DNA from: Synechococcaceae cyanobacterium
Lineage (GTDB): Bacteria > Cyanobacteriota > Cyanobacteriia > PCC-6307 > Cyanobiaceae
DNA length: 17,948 nt
Assembly (NCBI GenBank): GCA_947460085.1
Contig: CANHGA010000010.1
Location: 1 to 17,948 of the forward strand
Direction of reading: 5' to 3'
The notes beneath the pieces were generated by a model. The model was not told the DNA's origin and did no database searches. It saw only the letters and a program-made list of their open reading frames with translations. Below, in pieces: positions 7,205-14,584 of the stretch. Position 1 is the stretch's first letter; each line of letters opens with the position of its first letter. Both the position numbers and the translations under genes were made by a program.

Positions 7205-9103
7205 TTAACCGCGCAAAGCCGCAGGGGGCTTGGCGGGGGCAAGCACTGGCGTTGGCAGTGGCGTTGCCAATGTCGTTGACGGTTTGATGGGCAGTTTTGT
7301 GGGCACCGACGGGGCGATGCCCTGGAGCACGAGCAACGCCTCGATGATCTGCTTAGCCACGGGAACGGCCACCGTAGATCCATAGGCATTGCCGCCTTGA
7401 GGTTCATCCACGACAACCAAAACCACGTAGCGGGGATCATCAATGGGGAGATGGGCCACAAAACTGCAGATGCGGGCCCCCGGGATGTAAACGCCCCGTT
7501 CGGCCTTTTGGGCGGTACCGGTTTTACCCCCGATGCGATAGCCCGGAATGCGGGCGCCCTTGCCGCTGCCCTTTTCGACCACACTCTCCATCCAGCGCAT
7601 CACCGTTTGGGTCACCCCTGGATCAAGCAGGGGAACCCCACTGTTGGGGGCCGGGCTGGCAAGGGCATCCCCGGAGCGCAGCCCCCGGGTGATGTGGGGG
7701 CTCACCAAGCGACCGCCATTGGCGAGCATGGCGTGCAATTGCAGCAATTTCAACGGCGTGAGGGAGAAGCCCTGGCCGAAGGAAGCCACCGCCGATTCGA
7801 TCGGTTGGCCCACGAAATCGGCCTTGGTCTTGAGCTCTCCGGCCACGGCGCCTGGCAGGTCGGTGTCGGGGGTGGCATCGATGCCAAAGGTGTGCATCCA
7901 TTGCCAAAAGCGATCCCGCTTGACGTGCTTCATGGCCTGGACCATGCCGACGTTGCTTGAGACCTGAAGCAAGGTGGGGAAATCAATTACCCCATTGGCC
8001 TTACGGTCGTGGTTGAAGATCGGCCAACCGCCAATCGAGAGGCGGCCGTTATCGATCACCTTGCCGTTGGGATCAATGGCCCGCTCCTGCAGGGCAATCG
8101 CCAAATTGATCGGCTTGAAGGTGGAGCCGGGTTCGTAGAGATCTTGCACCGACCACTCGCGGAACAGCCCCGGCTTGAACTTCCAGAAGGTATTGGGGTT
8201 GTAGGTGGGGGTGGAGGCCAGGGCGAGGATTTCGCCGTTGCGCACATCCATCACCAGGGCAGCCCCGCGCTTGGCATGCCATTGCTTCACCTGTTGGACG
8301 AGGGCCTGTTGGGCCACTTGTTGCAGGCGGGCATCGAGGGTGAGCTGCAGGCGCAGGTCATCGCCATAGAGGGTGCCCGCTGAAAGGCCTGCGGGCAGGG
8401 GGGTGCCATCGGCTCCCCGCAACATGCGCAGCGGCGTCTCATGGCGCTTGAGATCCCTGTTGCGGCTTTGCTCGAGCCCGGCCTGGGGAACCCGCTCGAG
8501 GTTCAAAAAGCCGACCACGTTGGCGAAGAGACTGCCCTGGGGATAGATGCGATGGGGGTAGGCCTCCAAATCCAGGCCGCTGATCCCCAAGGCCCTCACC
8601 CGACCGGCGGTTTCGGGATCAAGGTCGGTGGCCAACTTGACGCCGCTGCGCTTGCTCGCCATGGCCGAAAGCAGGGTGGCCTTGGGCACGGCCAAGACGG
8701 CCGCCAGCTTGGTAGCCACGTCCTGGGCAGGACGAACCTTCAGGGGGGCATCGCCTGGAAAGTTGAAATAGCGGGGATGGGCCCAAAGGGTGAAGCGCTC
8801 CTCATCGAGGGCCACGAGGCTGCCGGTGCGGTCAACGATCGTGCGGCGCTCGCCGATCGGGTTAGTCGACTGGGTTTGGATCGAGCGGGCCCGGGCTTCG
8901 AGGTTGCCCCCTTCCACCAATTGGAGCCAAGCGAGCCTGATGCCAAGCCCGCCCAAGCCGGCGCAAAGCACCAGATACACAGCGATCAGCCTCCTCGCTG
9001 GCACTGGCTGCAGGGCCAAAACCCGATGGTCCTGGCCAGGCCCCTTGGGCGCCCTAGGGCGGCGGCTGGCTCGAACGGAAGGTGCTGGAGGACGGGGAGC
9101 CAT
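7205..9103 (-). CDS. ftsI: Septal peptidoglycan transpeptidase (class B PBP, FtsI/PBP3)
   Basis: FtsI cross-links septal peptidoglycan together with the FtsW glycosyltransferase. The 632-residue protein has a basic proline-rich cytoplasmic N-terminus and one membrane anchor at about residues 39-60. A class B dimerisation/pedestal domain (RRTIVDRTGSLVA, 87-98) is followed by the transpeptidase. The three penicillin-binding motifs are present: STFK with catalytic Ser327 (327-330), SSN (382-384) and KTGT (527-530). The C-terminus after about residue 597 is an odd Pro/Thr/Ala-rich tail of about 35 residues. The start is ATG, 11 bp after the stop of the FtsL-like gene, so the two are cotranscribed. 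MrdA/PBP2 is the other possibility, but the partner gene and sequence style favour FtsI. Confidence 0.93.
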   Translation of the reverse strand: MAPRPPAPSVRASRRPRAPKGPGQDHRVLALQPVPARRLIAVYLVLCAGLGGLGIRLAWLQLVEGGNLEARARSIQTQSTNPIGERRTIVDRTGSLVALDEERFTLWAHPRYFNFPGDAPLKVRPAQDVATKLAAVLAVPKATLLSAMASKRSGVKLATDLDPETAGRVRALGISGLDLEAYPHRIYPQGSLFANVVGFLNLERVPQAGLEQSRNRDLKRHETPLRMLRGADGTPLPAGLSAGTLYGDDLRLQLTLDARLQQVAQQALVQQVKQWHAKRGAALVMDVRNGEILALASTPTYNPNTFWKFKPGLFREWSVQDLYEPGSTFKPINLAIALQERAIDPNGKVIDNGRLSIGGWPIFNHDRKANGVIDFPTLLQVSSNVGMVQAMKHVKRDRFWQWMHTFGIDATPDTDLPGAVAGELKTKADFVGQPIESAVASFGQGFSLTPLKLLQLHAMLANGGRLVSPHITRGLRSGDALASPAPNSGVPLLDPGVTQTVMRWMESVVEKGSGKGARIPGYRIGGKTGTAQKAERGVYIPGARICSFVAHLPIDDPRYVVLVVVDEPQGGNAYGSTVAVPVAKQIIEALLVLQGIAPSVPTKLPIKPSTTLATPLPTPVLAPAKPPAALRG

Positions 9104-9114
9104 TCAGTGGCCGA

Positions 9115-9624
9115 TCAATAGCCGGAGCGGATCGGAGCCATTTGGATGCTGGTGAGGAGGGCCGCCGCCTGGGACTGGGGACTCTTCTGGACCGATGGCA
9201 GGTAGATGAGGTTCTCGCTGTTGGTGGGCACCAGCTGGCCAGGGCGCTTGACGGCGCCGAGGTGATGCTGCTCCAAGACCGCAGCCGATTCCTGCATCCG
9301 CTGGCCGAGCGCCTGGGAGGCTTCCAGTTGCTCGTAGTTGCGACCCCATTGGGTTTGCCAATGCAAGGTGAGCCCACTCAAGGTCACCATGCAAAGGCCG
9401 AGACCAACCAAGGTGCCATCGGCAGCGCGATGGAAGCCAGCCAGCAAGGGCGAACGCCGTTCAACCTTGCGACCCGACAGGGAGCCCTGCAGGAGCTGGA
9501 GGGCTCGCTTGCCCTGGCCTAGCCTGGGATTGGAGCGCCTAGGGCGAGGGGCCTGGGGGGCTGCCTGTTGGGAGGTAAACGAGGCAACCAAAACGGGGGT
9601 ACTTGCGCTGCGCAAGTGAACCAT
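9115..9624 (-). CDS. Small bitopic membrane protein, candidate FtsL
   Basis: I do not recognise this 169-residue protein by sequence. It has a cytoplasmic Arg/Lys/Pro-rich N-terminus (1-68) and one hydrophobic span at about 71-88 (TLVGLGLCMVTLSGLTLH). A helical stretch at 92-122 could form a coiled coil (YEQLEASQALGQRMQESAAV). A short extracytoplasmic tail contains VPTNSENLIYLPS. Bacterial FtsL proteins have the same order: short basic cytoplasmic part, one span, a coiled coil pairing with FtsB, and a short tail ending in an LG...P-type segment. FtsL is commonly encoded immediately before ftsI, as here (11 bp). ATG 9624 is used; TTG 9630 would add two residues. No Shine-Dalgarno is visible. 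The FtsL assignment is inference from position and topology. Confidence 0.7.
   Translation of the reverse strand: MVHLRSASTPVLVASFTSQQAAPQAPRPRRSNPRLGQGKRALQLLQGSLSGRKVERRSPLLAGFHRAADGTLVGLGLCMVTLSGLTLHWQTQWGRNYEQLEASQALGQRMQESAAVLEQHHLGAVKRPGQLVPTNSENLIYLPSVQKSPQSQAAALLTSIQMAPIRSGY
9601..9617. repeat. Short inverted repeat in the 5' coding end of the FtsL-like gene
   Basis: ACTTGCG and CGCAAGT flank a 3-nt spacer, giving a perfect 7-bp hairpin starting about 7 nt inside the gene. On the transcript it lies next to the initiation region and could slow ribosome binding. It also encodes part of HLRSAST, so it may be incidental. Confidence 0.3.
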
Positions 9625-9657
9625 CCCCAAGGGCCTACAGCAAGGCCTTGACTCGGC

Positions 9658-11097
9658 TTAACCCGCCAACAACAACAAATTGGCAAAGGTGAGGCCATTC
9701 CACAGGCCGTGCATCAACACACTGGGGCCCAAGCGACCGCTCTGCAGGCGGAGCCAACCCAGGCCCAGACCGAGCACAAACAGGGCTGGCAGCTCCCCCA
9801 AGCTGAGATGGGCAATCCCAAACACCAGGGCGCTGATCACCACACCCCAAAGGCCCCCGTAGCGCTGACCAAGCACCGGCAGCAGGACACCCCGAAACAG
9901 GGTCTCCTCAAACAGGGGCGCCAAGACCATGGCAGTGATTGAAAACAACAGCAACGCCCAGGGATTCGTGGTGGTGAGCACCAGCTCCAACAGGGGATTG
10001 CTGCCGCTGGCCTTGCTGACCAGCTGATCAAACAGCCAGCCCACCAGGGTGACCAAGGGCAACACCTTCAGCACCTGGATGAAGGCTTGACGCAAGGCGG
10101 AAACCAACGGCCGCCAGCGCCATTGCAGCCAGCCCCCTTCCGGTTTCGGCGCCTTCCCCCTCAACTGGGCCCAAAGAATCAACAGGGGCAGGCTCATCAA
10201 CCCCAGATACATGCCCAGGACGGCCACCGCCTGTTGCAGGGCCGGATCGGCTTTGAGAAATCCCAGGCTGTTTTGAAGCACTGGGGCCAGCAACAGGGGG
10301 GTGAGCAGTTCACCGCACACCACAAACCCACCGGCGACGAGCAAGGTCACATCCACTAAATCCAACGGTGGCCCCACCAGCTCTGCCAGCGGAGGGGCCT
10401 TGTGGCGCCAGCGCTGCCAGAGCTCCCTCAGTAAAAAACCGCTGCCCAGGAGCAGGAGCAGCACCGGAGCCGCACTCAGGCCCAAAAGGCGCAACAAGGC
10501 GTTTTCATGCACAGCGGCCTGGCGTTGACCATCGTTGGCGGCGGCGCAAGGGCCCGTGGCGGAGGCAGGTGTACCCAGCTGGTTCAGCCGATCACAAACC
10601 AACTGCTGCTGCAGGGGCGACAGGATCCAGCCGGCTTGCAGGGGTGCCCCTTGGCTGGATGGGGCCGCCAGGGAGGCAATCAAAGGGCGTTGCTCTGGGC
10701 TGACCTGGCCCATCAGGTCGGTGAAGAGTTGGCTGGCCTTGGTCGAATCGCCGGCCTGCTGCACCAGCAACGCCAATTCCAGAACCTGGCCAGGGGGGGA
10801 GGGGGCTTCGGACTGGTCGATCTGCTGCTCGAGCGCTTCGCGCAGGCTTGCGGCAGGGGCAACGCCACCCAGCAAACCCTTCAGGGGTGCGGGCAAGGCC
10901 GGCGCCGCCAGCACGGAGAGTTCGAGCTGGCGCAGGGCAAGGGCATTGCCCACCGAAGGGCGCTGCAAACTGTCCACCAGGCCGTTCAGCCAAAGCAGAC
11001 CACTGAGCACCAGGCTCAAGAGCGCCAGCAGGCTTTTCCAAGCCGGGGTGCCCCGGGGGGATTTGGGGGCGCTAACGATCAACCGCAGGGCACACAA
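9658..11097 (-). CDS. CPBP-family intramembrane metalloprotease (CAAX/Abi type)
   Basis: The C-terminal third is a CPBP glutamic-type intramembrane protease. Motif 1 is EETLFR (Glu397, Glu398, Arg402), motif 2 is FGIAH (Phe426, His430) and motif 3 is HGLWN (His463, Asn467); these are the family's catalytic residues. Several hydrophobic spans precede them: about 22-41, 203-223, 248-272, 289-310, 343-357 and 380-395. Residues 45-200 between the first two spans form a soluble, Gln/Ala/Leu-rich region probably outside the cytoplasm; this extension is typical of cyanobacterial members and has no known role. Substrates are unknown. TTG at 11097 is the best start, with AGGAG about 13 nt upstream; TTG 11082 is an alternative. 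It heads the CPBP/FtsL-like/ftsI run, with 33 bp to the next gene. Confidence 0.88.
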   Translation of the reverse strand: MCALRLIVSAPKSPRGTPAWKSLLALLSLVLSGLLWLNGLVDSLQRPSVGNALALRQLELSVLAAPALPAPLKGLLGGVAPAASLREALEQQIDQSEAPSPPGQVLELALLVQQAGDSTKASQLFTDLMGQVSPEQRPLIASLAAPSSQGAPLQAGWILSPLQQQLVCDRLNQLGTPASATGPCAAANDGQRQAAVHENALLRLLGLSAAPVLLLLLGSGFLLRELWQRWRHKAPPLAELVGPPLDLVDVTLLVAGGFVVCGELLTPLLLAPVLQNSLGFLKADPALQQAVAVLGMYLGLMSLPLLILWAQLRGKAPKPEGGWLQWRWRPLVSALRQAFIQVLKVLPLVTLVGWLFDQLVSKASGSNPLLELVLTTTNPWALLLFSITAMVLAPLFEETLFRGVLLPVLGQRYGGLWGVVISALVFGIAHLSLGELPALFVLGLGLGWLRLQSGRLGPSVLMHGLWNGLTFANLLLLAG

Positions 11098-11150
11098 GGG
11101 AGCCCCGATTCTCCTCTCTCATACGATGGCCCGAGAGCAGCCCCTGACCC

Positions 11151-12494
11151 GTGCCCCTCCGGATTGTGTTGGTCCGCCACGGGCTAAGCAGCTTCAACAT
11201 TGAGCACCGCATCCAGGGGCGCGATGACCTGGCCGCCCTCACCCCTGAGGGCGTGGAGCAGGCCCGGGCCAGCGGCACGGCGCTGGTGGATCTCGCCTTT
11301 GACCAGGCCTACACCTCTCCCCTGCGCAGGGCCAAGGACACAGCAACGGCCCTCCTGGCCGAGCAGGGCCAAGGCCTGGAAGCCCAGCTGTGCGACGACC
11401 TGCTGGAAATCGACCTGGAGCCATGGAGTGGGCTGCTGCGCAGCGAAGTCAAGGAGCGCTTCCCTGCCCAGGAAGCCCAATGGCGCCAGACACCTGAAGC
11501 GATGCAGCTCAGCCGAGGGGACGGCAGCACCTACATCCCCCTGCAGGAGCTGTTCCAGCAGGCCGAACAATTCAAACAACGGCTCCTGGCCGACCAGGCG
11601 GATGGCCTCGCTGCCAAGACGGAAAAAACCGTTCTGGTGGTGGGGCACAACGCCATCCTGCGCTGCCTGATCTTGTGTCTGCTGGGGTTGCCGCTTACGG
11701 GGTTCCGACGGCTGCGGGTGGACAACTGCTCGATCTCGGTGTTGAACCTGGCCCCTGGAGCCGACGGTGGGACCGCCGTACAGGTCGAATCCCTCAATGG
11801 GGTGGGGCACCTGGGGGAGCCGATCCCGGCCAAGGGCCCAGGCCCTCGCCTGTTGTTGGTGCGGCACGGGGAGACTGATTGGAATCGCGAGGGTCGCTTC
11901 CAAGGCCAAATTGATATTCCCCTCAACGCCAATGGGCGGGCCCAGGCTGAGGCGGCCAGCAACGTGCTGGCTCCGGTCTGCATTCAGCGGGCCTACACCA
12001 GTTGCATGGCCCGGCCCAGGCAAACCGCTGAAGCGATCCTGGCGGCCCATCCCGGGGTTCCCCTCACCAGCACCACCGGCCTCGTCGAAATTGGCCATGG
12101 GCTGTGGGAAGGCCGCCTGGAGCAGGAGATCGCCGAGGGTTGGCCGGAGTTGCTCGCCGCTTGGAAGCGGGCCCCAGAAACCGTGCAAATGCCGGAAGGG
12201 GAAACCATTCACGACGTCTGGGATCGCTCCCTGGCCACCTGGAATCGGATTGCCGCCAGCCTGGGCAACGATGAAACCGCCCTGGTGGTTGCCCACGATG
12301 CGGTCAACAAGGCCATTCTTTGTGCGCTGTTAGGGCTCACCCCTGCCGACATCTGGGCGATCAAACAGGGCAACGGGGGCGTCACGGTGATTGATTACCC
12401 CAATGGCCCAGGGGAGCGGCCGGTGGTGGCTGCCATGAACCTCACCTCCCACCTGGGTGGGGTTTTGGATCGCACCGCAGCGGGTGCGCTCTAA
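11151..12494 (+). CDS. Tandem two-domain histidine phosphatase (phosphoglycerate-mutase-like)
   Basis: Two complete histidine phosphatase (dPGM-type) domains are fused in 447 residues. Domain 1 (1-200) has LVRHG with His10, Arg60 in SPLRRA, acid Glu86 and second histidine His166 in VGHNAIL. Domain 2 (232-435) has LVRHGETDWN with His239, Arg288, Glu313 in EIGHGLWEG and His382 in VAHDAVN. All four catalytic positions are kept in both, so both may be active. Family members include phosphoglycerate mutase and the metal-independent phosphoserine phosphatases reported in cyanobacteria. The sequence alone does not decide between mutase and phosphatase, so no symbol is assigned. The start is GTG, divergent from the CPBP gene across 53 bp. 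The next gene starts 6 bp after its stop. Confidence 0.9.
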   Translation: MPLRIVLVRHGLSSFNIEHRIQGRDDLAALTPEGVEQARASGTALVDLAFDQAYTSPLRRAKDTATALLAEQGQGLEAQLCDDLLEIDLEPWSGLLRSEVKERFPAQEAQWRQTPEAMQLSRGDGSTYIPLQELFQQAEQFKQRLLADQADGLAAKTEKTVLVVGHNAILRCLILCLLGLPLTGFRRLRVDNCSISVLNLAPGADGGTAVQVESLNGVGHLGEPIPAKGPGPRLLLVRHGETDWNREGRFQGQIDIPLNANGRAQAEAASNVLAPVCIQRAYTSCMARPRQTAEAILAAHPGVPLTSTTGLVEIGHGLWEGRLEQEIAEGWPELLAAWKRAPETVQMPEGETIHDVWDRSLATWNRIAASLGNDETALVVAHDAVNKAILCALLGLTPADIWAIKQGNGGVTVIDYPNGPGERPVVAAMNLTSHLGGVLDRTAAGAL

Positions 12495-12500
12495 GCCTTG

Positions 12501-13799
12501 ATGCAACCCCTCTGGCTGCGTCAGGTTTCGGTACTCCCAGGCCCCGGGCAGCCCATCGCGACCACGGACGCCCTGATCGATCCCGCCGGGGCGCTCCTGA
12601 ACTGGGGCGACCCGGTGGCCTCCAGCGCCCAGGAGCAGGGCCTCACGCCGATCGAAGCCAACGGTTGGCTACTGGCCCCCACCCTGGTGGATCCCCACAG
12701 CGTGCTGGACGACCCCCTCGGGGGCCGCTGCGAAACCTTGGCCAGCCTGGCAAGGGCGGCGGCGGCTGGGGGCTACGGCACGGTTGGGCTGCTGCCATGG
12801 GCCTCCTGGTGGCGCGATCGCCCGGAACGGCTTGGCCTGCGCTGGCCCGCACCGATGCGACTGCGGCTCTGGGGCAGCTTCAGCCAGGAAGGCTCCGATC
12901 AAGACCTGGCCGGTCACGCCGACCAACTGGCCGCCGGTGCCGTGGGCCTCGCTGGCGGCGATGAACACCCGCCCCTGGCCTTGCTGGAGCGGGGCCTGGC
13001 CCTCGGAGAGATGGGCGATGCCCCGCTCTTGGTGGCGCCCCGGCAGGTTTCGCTCTGCGCCAGTGGATTTGTGCGGGAAGGGGTCGAGGCCCTGCGCGCT
13101 GGCTGGCCTCTCGATCCAACGGTCAGCGAAACCTTGCCGCTCTCCAGCCTTTTGGCCCTGGCAGCCCTACCAGGCTCCAAAAACCTGGTGCTGATGAACC
13201 TCTCCACCGCCGCGGGGGTCGACCTGCTCGAGCAGCAGCGATCCGGGCCCAGGGATGGGGATCAGCTGCCCATGGCCAGCGTGGGCTGGTGGCACCTGGT
13301 GGCCGATAGCGGCCAGCTCGATCCCACGGCCGAAGGGTGGCGCCTGGTGCCCTCCCTGGGCAGCCCCCGGGATCGCGAAGCCCTGATTGCGGGCTTGGCT
13401 TCCGGACTGATCACCGCGGTGGCCGTGCATCACAGCCCCTTGGATGCGGAGGAGCAACTGTTGCCATTGGATCAGCGGCGCCCAGGGGTCGCCGGCCATG
13501 GGGCCCCCGGGGGCCTGGTGTTGCCCCAGCTGTGGCAAGAGCTGGTAGCCCGCCGCGGCTGGACTCCCGCCCAGCTTTGGCAGGTGCTCTGCTGGGGCGG
13601 CTCCCAGCTGCTTGGCGAGACCCCCGAGCGTTTGGAGATCGGCAGCCGCCGCTGGTTGCTGTTTGATCCCGAAGCCCCCTGGACCTGGCAGCGCCAGAAT
13701 TCGCTTTCCCTGGCCGCCAACCAGCCCCTCCTAGGCGCAGCCCTGAAGGGGCAGATTCGCGCCACGGGCCTCACCGGGGCTGAAGACTGGCTGCTTTAG
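12501..13799 (+). CDS. Dihydroorotase-like pseudoenzyme (amidohydrolase fold)
   Basis: The 432-residue protein follows the dihydroorotase layout but lacks the metal site. The strand that normally reads DxHxHLREP is here LVDPHSVLDDP (62-72): His66 is kept, the second His is Val68 and the substrate-binding Arg is Asp70. HLSTAEG is replaced by MNLSTAAG (232-239). The catalytic block TDHAPH is replaced by VHHSPL (309-314), so the catalytic Asp becomes His310 and the last His becomes Leu314. AARAAAAGGYGTV (84-95) and the C-terminal barrel region are still recognisable. Non-catalytic PyrC-like proteins in other bacteria support aspartate transcarbamoylase assembly; that role here is inference. ATG 12501 is preferred to TTG 12498. 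Its 3' end overlaps lepB by 29 bp. Confidence 0.82.
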   Translation: MQPLWLRQVSVLPGPGQPIATTDALIDPAGALLNWGDPVASSAQEQGLTPIEANGWLLAPTLVDPHSVLDDPLGGRCETLASLARAAAAGGYGTVGLLPWASWWRDRPERLGLRWPAPMRLRLWGSFSQEGSDQDLAGHADQLAAGAVGLAGGDEHPPLALLERGLALGEMGDAPLLVAPRQVSLCASGFVREGVEALRAGWPLDPTVSETLPLSSLLALAALPGSKNLVLMNLSTAAGVDLLEQQRSGPRDGDQLPMASVGWWHLVADSGQLDPTAEGWRLVPSLGSPRDREALIAGLASGLITAVAVHHSPLDAEEQLLPLDQRRPGVAGHGAPGGLVLPQLWQELVARRGWTPAQLWQVLCWGGSQLLGETPERLEIGSRRWLLFDPEAPWTWQRQNSLSLAANQPLLGAALKGQIRATGLTGAEDWLL

Positions 13800-14523
13800 G
13801 CGTCAATCCCCCCGTGTGGTTGAAGGGGTAAAAGCGCCAGAAGGCCCGGCCAATGATTTCCTTATGGGGCAGGTAAGCACCCCCTGGCCAGAACCGACCA
13901 TCCCAGCTGTTGGCCCGGTTATCCCCCAGGGTGAGTACGTGGCCCTTGGGCACCACCCCATTGAGGGTCCGGCAAGGACCCAATCCCTGGGCATCCACCT
14001 GGCAGTACTTCCTCACGTAGGGCTCGCTCAACCTGCGCCCATTGATCGCCACATGGCCCGTGGGATCCACGCTCACCTGTTCGCCAGGCAAGGCAATCAC
14101 CCGCTTGATGAAGGCGTCGCAGGCGGGATTGGCAATACCCGGCAAATTGCTCACCAAGGGCAGGTTCACCACCAGGCAGCGCAGGGGATTGCGGTCACTG
14201 GCACTGGAGAGGACCGGATCGAAGTGATAGGGGGAATGGAAGACCACGATGTCCCCCCGCTGGGGAGCCCTCTTGTGGTAGCTGAGTTTCTCGACCAGGA
14301 GCCGGTCCTGAATCTGCAGCCCGGGCAACATCGATCCCGAGGGGATGTAGCGGGCCTCCACCAAAAACTGGCGAATGCCAAGGGCCACCGCCAAGGTGAT
14401 CACCACGCTGCGCCAAAAAGCCCAGGCGCTTTCCTTTGGCTGCGACTTGGCTTTGTCTTGAGGGTCTTGCCCGTCTTGCCCGTCTTCAGGGGCATCAGCT
14501 GATGCTTTGCTGTTGTCGCTCAA
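13771..14523 (-). CDS. lepB: Signal peptidase I
   Basis: LepB cleaves signal peptides of exported proteins at the outer face of the cytoplasmic or thylakoid membrane. With the start used here there are 250 residues: an acidic, Gln/Asp-rich N-terminal tail, one membrane span at about 37-54, and an S26 protease domain. Catalytic Ser64 lies in YIPSGSMLP. RGDIVVFHSP (89-98) and general-base Lys140 in FIKRVIALPGE follow. GDNRANSWDGR (200-210) is the family's last conserved box. TTG at 14523 is chosen because GGAGG lies 9 nt upstream; GTG at 14544 would add seven residues but has no Shine-Dalgarno. It is divergent from the 501-residue membrane protein and overlaps the dihydroorotase-like gene at its 3' end. 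Confidence 0.95.
   Translation of the reverse strand: MSDNSKASADAPEDGQDGQDPQDKAKSQPKESAWAFWRSVVITLAVALGIRQFLVEARYIPSGSMLPGLQIQDRLLVEKLSYHKRAPQRGDIVVFHSPYHFDPVLSSASDRNPLRCLVVNLPLVSNLPGIANPACDAFIKRVIALPGEQVSVDPTGHVAINGRRLSEPYVRKYCQVDAQGLGPCRTLNGVVPKGHVLTLGDNRANSWDGRFWPGGAYLPHKEIIGRAFWRFYPFNHTGGLTPKAASLQPR
14455..14490. repeat. Four 9-nt tandem units inside lepB
   Basis: Units GTCTTGAGG, GTCTTGCCC, GTCTTGCCC and GTCTTCAGG run head to tail on the plus strand. They encode a repeated (Pro/Gly)-(Gln/Glu)-Asp tripeptide in the cytoplasmic tail of LepB. The two identical inner copies suggest expansion by slippage. Confidence 0.7.
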
Positions 14524-14532
14524 CCCTGAATC

Positions 14533-14537
14533 CCTCC
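14533..14537 (-). promoter_or_regulatory. Shine-Dalgarno GGAGG deciding the lepB start
   Basis: On the minus strand GGAGG is followed by nine bases and then TTG at 14523. It is one of the few clear Shine-Dalgarno sequences in this window and is why the TTG is preferred to the upstream GTG at 14544. Confidence 0.6.
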
Positions 14538-14584
14538 CGGACACGTCAGATTAGGCACCCCTGCGCCCATCGAGAATTCCCCTG

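Noticed and set aside
9631..9657. Terminator between the CPBP gene and the FtsL-like gene (CAAGGCCTTG, 9641-9650)
   Set aside because: It is a perfect 10-bp palindrome but has no loop or T-tract, and the close gene spacing suggests cotranscription.
11098..11150. Divergent promoter with TACGAT as -10 box
   Set aside because: TACGAT at 11122-11127 resembles a -10, but no -35 hexamer lies at the right distance, so it is not listed as a feature.
11184..12296. 370-codon open frame antisense to the tandem phosphatase gene
   Set aside because: The forward frame has eight catalytic residues in place; the antisense product is low in information and domain-free.
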